A DNA stretch of 64,000 nt from assembly GCF_036195325.1 (NCBI RefSeq), contig NZ_CP108101.1, positions 558,001 through 622,000 of the forward strand, given 5' to 3'. Position 1 is the first letter of the stretch, and each line of letters begins with the position of its first letter. Shown here one piece after another: positions 61,581 to 64,000 of this stretch. The notes beneath the pieces were generated by a model. The model ran no database searches. It had not been told where the DNA came from and was given only the letters and a program-made list of their open reading frames with translations. Source of the stretch: Streptomyces sp. NBC_00234 (GTDB lineage: Bacteria > Actinomycetota > Actinomycetes > Streptomycetales > Streptomycetaceae). The translations under genes and the position numbers were made by a program.

Positions 61581-64000
61581 TTACTCGGGCAGTCCCGACG
61601 CACCGCTCGCCCAGGCGGTGTTGGGGCTCTCGGACAGCTGGTGGCTCACCGTTCCCCCACGCGTGAGCAGGGAGGCGTCCGTCCAGGAACGGTCGCTGGG
61701 ACGGCCGTTGACCTCGACCGACTCGATGTACGGGTGGGTGGCACCGGCCGCGGGTGCGCTGATGCGGATGTCCCTCCCGCGGGGGCGGTCGATCACCGCG
61801 TCCGGGAAGAGCGGAGCGCCCAGCAGCATGGTGGCGCTGCCCGGTGTCTGCGGGTACAGACCCAGCGCCGAGAAGACGTACCAGGAGGACATCGTGCCCA
61901 GGTCGTCATTGCCGGGGAGGCCGGCGGGGCCGGTCCCGTAGACGGTGTCGAGGATCTCGCGCACCGTCTCCTGGGTCTTCCACGGCTTCCCCAGCGCGTT
62001 GTAGAGCCAGGGCGCGTGGATACCCGGCTCGTTGGTCGGGTCGTACCGCAGGGCGTCGCCGCCCTTGACTGACCAGGAACCGTCGGCCTTGTGGAAGAAG
62101 GCGTCGAGCCGCTGGGCGGCGACGTCCCGGCCGCCCATCGCGGCGGCCAGGCCCTGGACGTCCTGCGGGACCATCCAGGTGTACGTGGCGCTGGTGCCCT
62201 GCGCGAAGCCCCGGTCGCTGCCGGGGCTGAACGGAGTCACCCAGGAGCCGTCGAGGTTGCGTGCCTGGATGTAGCCGTGCGTGCCCGCACCGTCGGTGGC
62301 ATCGGGGTTGAACACGTTGCGCCACCAGCGCCCCCGCTCCTCGAACGCCGCTGCCTCCTCGTCCCGGCCCAGCAGCTTCGCCCACCGGCCGAGCGCGGCG
62401 TCGGCGACCGCGTCCTCCAGGGTCTCCGCCGCACCTCCCCAGCAGTGACAGGCGTCCTGCGGCGCGTAGTGCGACTCCAGGTACTGGGCCAGGTTGGGAC
62501 GCTGGCCGGTGCACTGACCGGGACACCCCGCGTCCGAGAGGCCGTCGGCGACCGGCACGGTCGCCTGGCGGGCCAGGGACTCGAAGGCGCCCTCGTAGTC
62601 GAAGTTCCGCACGCCCATGGCGTAGAAGGTGGCCAGGGTCGCCGCCGAGGGATCACCGGTCATGACGTGCGTGGCCCCGTTGACGTGCACCCAGCGGTCC
62701 CACACCCCGTTGTTCTGCCGGGCGAAGTTGTAGAGCGACTGCGCGAAGTCACCGGCGATCTCGGGCTTCAGCAGGGCGAGCAGCTGGATCTGGGCCCGGT
62801 ACTGGTCCCACCCGGAGAAGTTGCTGTACTGCGCCCGTTGACCTCCGCCCACCCGGTGCGGCACGCCGTCCATGCCGGGGTAGCGGCCGTCGGTGTCGCT
62901 GATCAGGTTGGGCTGCATGAGCGAGTGGTAGAGCGCGGTGTAGAAGGTGGTGCGCTGGGCGGTGCTGCCGCCGCCGATGCGCACGGAGCCCAGTTCCCGG
63001 TCCCAGGTGCGGGCTCCGGCCTCCGCGACGTCGTCGACGCTCGCCGCGGGCGCGATCTCCTGGCGGAGGTTGGCCTCGGCGCCCGCCTGACTGACGTAGG
63101 AGATCCCGATCCGCATCCGGACGTCGGTGTCGGCGCTCGTGTCGAAGCCCACCCAGCCGCCGGAGCCCCGGCCGGCCCGGTCCGCCCCGGTCGCGTACCC
63201 CTCGCCCCCGCGGCCCGTGGTGGCGCCCGGTGCGAGCGTGCCGTCCTTCCAGGTGCCGGTGGAGGCGAAGTCCCGGTCGAAGGAGGCGCTGAAGTACAGA
63301 CGGTAGTAGCTCTTGCGGTTGTTGGTGCCGCCGTTCGCGCGCCGGCCACAGAACGCGCCGGTGAGGACCGAGCCGGTCACCTTGCGGTGCGCGGTGTCGA
63401 TCTCGACCTCGGCGTCCTCGCTGCCGTTGAGGGAATTGGACACCCGGAAGAGCAGGTTGGCGGGCTTGCCCGCGGGGAATCCGAAGTCGGCCACACCTGC
63501 CCGGCGGCTCACCGCCAGGTCCGCGGTGGCGCCGGAGGCCAGCCCCACGGAGTAACGGCCGGGCACCGCCGTCTCGTTGTCGTGCGAGAAGTCGGCGGCG
63601 TAGACGGCGTCCTTGGTGTCGGCGGACGGCGAGGAGGTGACGTCACCGACGAACGGCATGATCGGAACATCGCCTGCGGCGCCGGGGTTGCACCCGGCTC
63701 CGTTGACATGAGTGAGGCTCAGGCCGCGCATACGGGTCGCGCCGTACTCGTAGCCGTTGGCCGCCCCGGTGCTCGTCTGGTCGCCCCTGGTGCTGGTCGG
63801 GGACCACGCGATCATGCCGTACGGAAGCGTGGCACCGGGGTAGGTGTTGCCTCCGTTCGCGGTGCCGATCAGCGGGTCGACATAGGAGGTCGGACGCGTG
63901 AGGAGCCCGGTGGCCCCGGCCGCCGGTGGTGTGACGGCAGCGGCGAGCGCTCCGGTGAGGATCATGGCGGCTGCTCGCGCGCCGAAGCGCCTCGCCGCGG
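61581..64000 (-). CDS. Secreted GH92 alpha-mannosidase, N-terminus cut by window edge
   Basis: At least 806 residues. An ATG at 63965 exists, but the frame continues upstream to the right edge as AARRFGARAA followed by MILTGALAAAVTPPAAGA. That is the basic front and hydrophobic core of one signal peptide, so the true start is outside the window. GH92 features: YVDPLIGTANGGNTYPGATLPYG near the start, GYEYGATRMRGLSLTHVNG, YSNFSGWDQYRAQ, HCWGGAAETLE, and the key GNDDLGTMSSWYVFSALG and HAPWLYNALGKPW. Calcium-dependent GH92 enzymes release mannose from alpha-1,2/1,3/1,4/1,6 linkages in fungal mannans and N-glycans. It is the first visible gene of the mannose/galactofuranose region. Confidence 0.93.
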   Translation of the reverse strand, partial: AARRFGARAAAMILTGALAAAVTPPAAGATGLLTRPTSYVDPLIGTANGGNTYPGATLPYGMIAWSPTSTRGDQTSTGAANGYEYGATRMRGLSLTHVNGAGCNPGAAGDVPIMPFVGDVTSSPSADTKDAVYAADFSHDNETAVPGRYSVGLASGATADLAVSRRAGVADFGFPAGKPANLLFRVSNSLNGSEDAEVEIDTAHRKVTGSVLTGAFCGRRANGGTNNRKSYYRLYFSASFDRDFASTGTWKDGTLAPGATTGRGGEGYATGADRAGRGSGGWVGFDTSADTDVRMRIGISYVSQAGAEANLRQEIAPAASVDDVAEAGARTWDRELGSVRIGGGSTAQRTTFYTALYHSLMQPNLISDTDGRYPGMDGVPHRVGGGQRAQYSNFSGWDQYRAQIQLLALLKPEIAGDFAQSLYNFARQNNGVWDRWVHVNGATHVMTGDPSAATLATFYAMGVRNFDYEGAFESLARQATVPVADGLSDAGCPGQCTGQRPNLAQYLESHYAPQDACHCWGGAAETLEDAVADAALGRWAKLLGRDEEAAAFEERGRWWRNVFNPDATDGAGTHGYIQARNLDGSWVTPFSPGSDRGFAQGTSATYTWMVPQDVQGLAAAMGGRDVAAQRLDAFFHKADGSWSVKGGDALRYDPTNEPGIHAPWLYNALGKPWKTQETVREILDTVYGTGPAGLPGNDDLGTMSSWYVFSALGLYPQTPGSATMLLGAPLFPDAVIDRPRGRDIRISAPAAGATHPYIESVEVNGRPSDRSWTDASLLTRGGTVSHQLSESPNTAWASGASGLPE

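Noticed and set aside
63963..63965. ATG at 63965 as the start of the GH92 gene
   Set aside because: The frame continues upstream with basic residues (AARRFGARAA) that complete a signal peptide, so the start lies beyond the window.
1..64000. Search for tRNA, rRNA, CRISPR, insertion sequences, prophage, integrase sites
   Set aside because: No cloverleaf with a T-loop, no repeat-spacer array, no transposase or integrase frame, and no terminal inverted repeats were found by eye.

Overview
This 64-kb window is actinobacterial chromosome, almost certainly Streptomyces. It has very high G+C, and its coding frames end nearly every codon in G or C. Leucine TTA codons are almost absent: I found one in the recognised genes. 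The RppA/P450 pair, Tat-type secreted hydrolases, a SARP/BTAD regulator, an Otr(A)-type protein and a DUF574-type methyltransferase fit the same group. I see no rRNA, tRNA, CRISPR array, IS element, phage gene or attachment site. The genes at both edges are cut by the window.

Region 1 (1-12,036) has two related secreted subtilisin-like (S8) proteases facing outward. Between them lie a TrmB/LuxR-type regulator, a SARP-type ATPase regulator and a small TusA-like protein whose gene overlaps the second protease. Region 2 (12,112-25,086) is a nine-gene fructan operon on the minus strand: LacI regulator, lipoprotein binding protein, two permeases and two ATPases of the oligopeptide (Opp/Dpp) type, a cytosolic GH32, a large secreted GH32 levanase/inulinase and a fructokinase. 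It describes a full path: cut fructan outside, import oligomers, hydrolyse inside, phosphorylate fructose. Region 3 (25,148-36,782) is mixed: zinc-free ribosomal protein L31, an ArsR/MFS pair, a leaderless Fe/B12-type binding protein, a GH15 enzyme, a methyltransferase joined to a c-di-GMP GGDEF/EAL protein, an 870-bp non-coding stretch with palindromes, a polysaccharide deacetylase, a metalloprotease and a cupin.

Region 4 (36,796-40,752) holds the P450/RppA pair that makes tetrahydroxynaphthalene-derived pigment, next to a divergent Tat-exported DyP peroxidase. Region 5 (40,761-50,640) holds a secreted GH78 rhamnosidase with a clear promoter, operator and TTA codon, a YdeI-like protein, a thioesterase, a CBM25 alpha-amylase, and an Otr(A)/TetM-like ribosomal protection protein preceded by an overlapping leader ORF.

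Region 6 (50,688-64,000) is the most striking. A GH92 alpha-mannosidase and a PA14-GH2-LamG enzyme are followed by a transporter whose gene order matches the E. coli galactofuranose system ytfQ-ytfR-ytfT-yjfF, then a LacI regulator and a galactose mutarotase. The GH2 and ytfQ promoters share a 16-bp motif (13/16 identical). I infer a regulon for degrading fungal galactomannan: mannose core plus galactofuranose side chains.

Overall the window is a polysaccharide-utilisation hotspot (GH2, GH13, GH15, two GH32, GH78, GH92), with most sugar operons carrying their own LacI-type regulator or palindromic operator.
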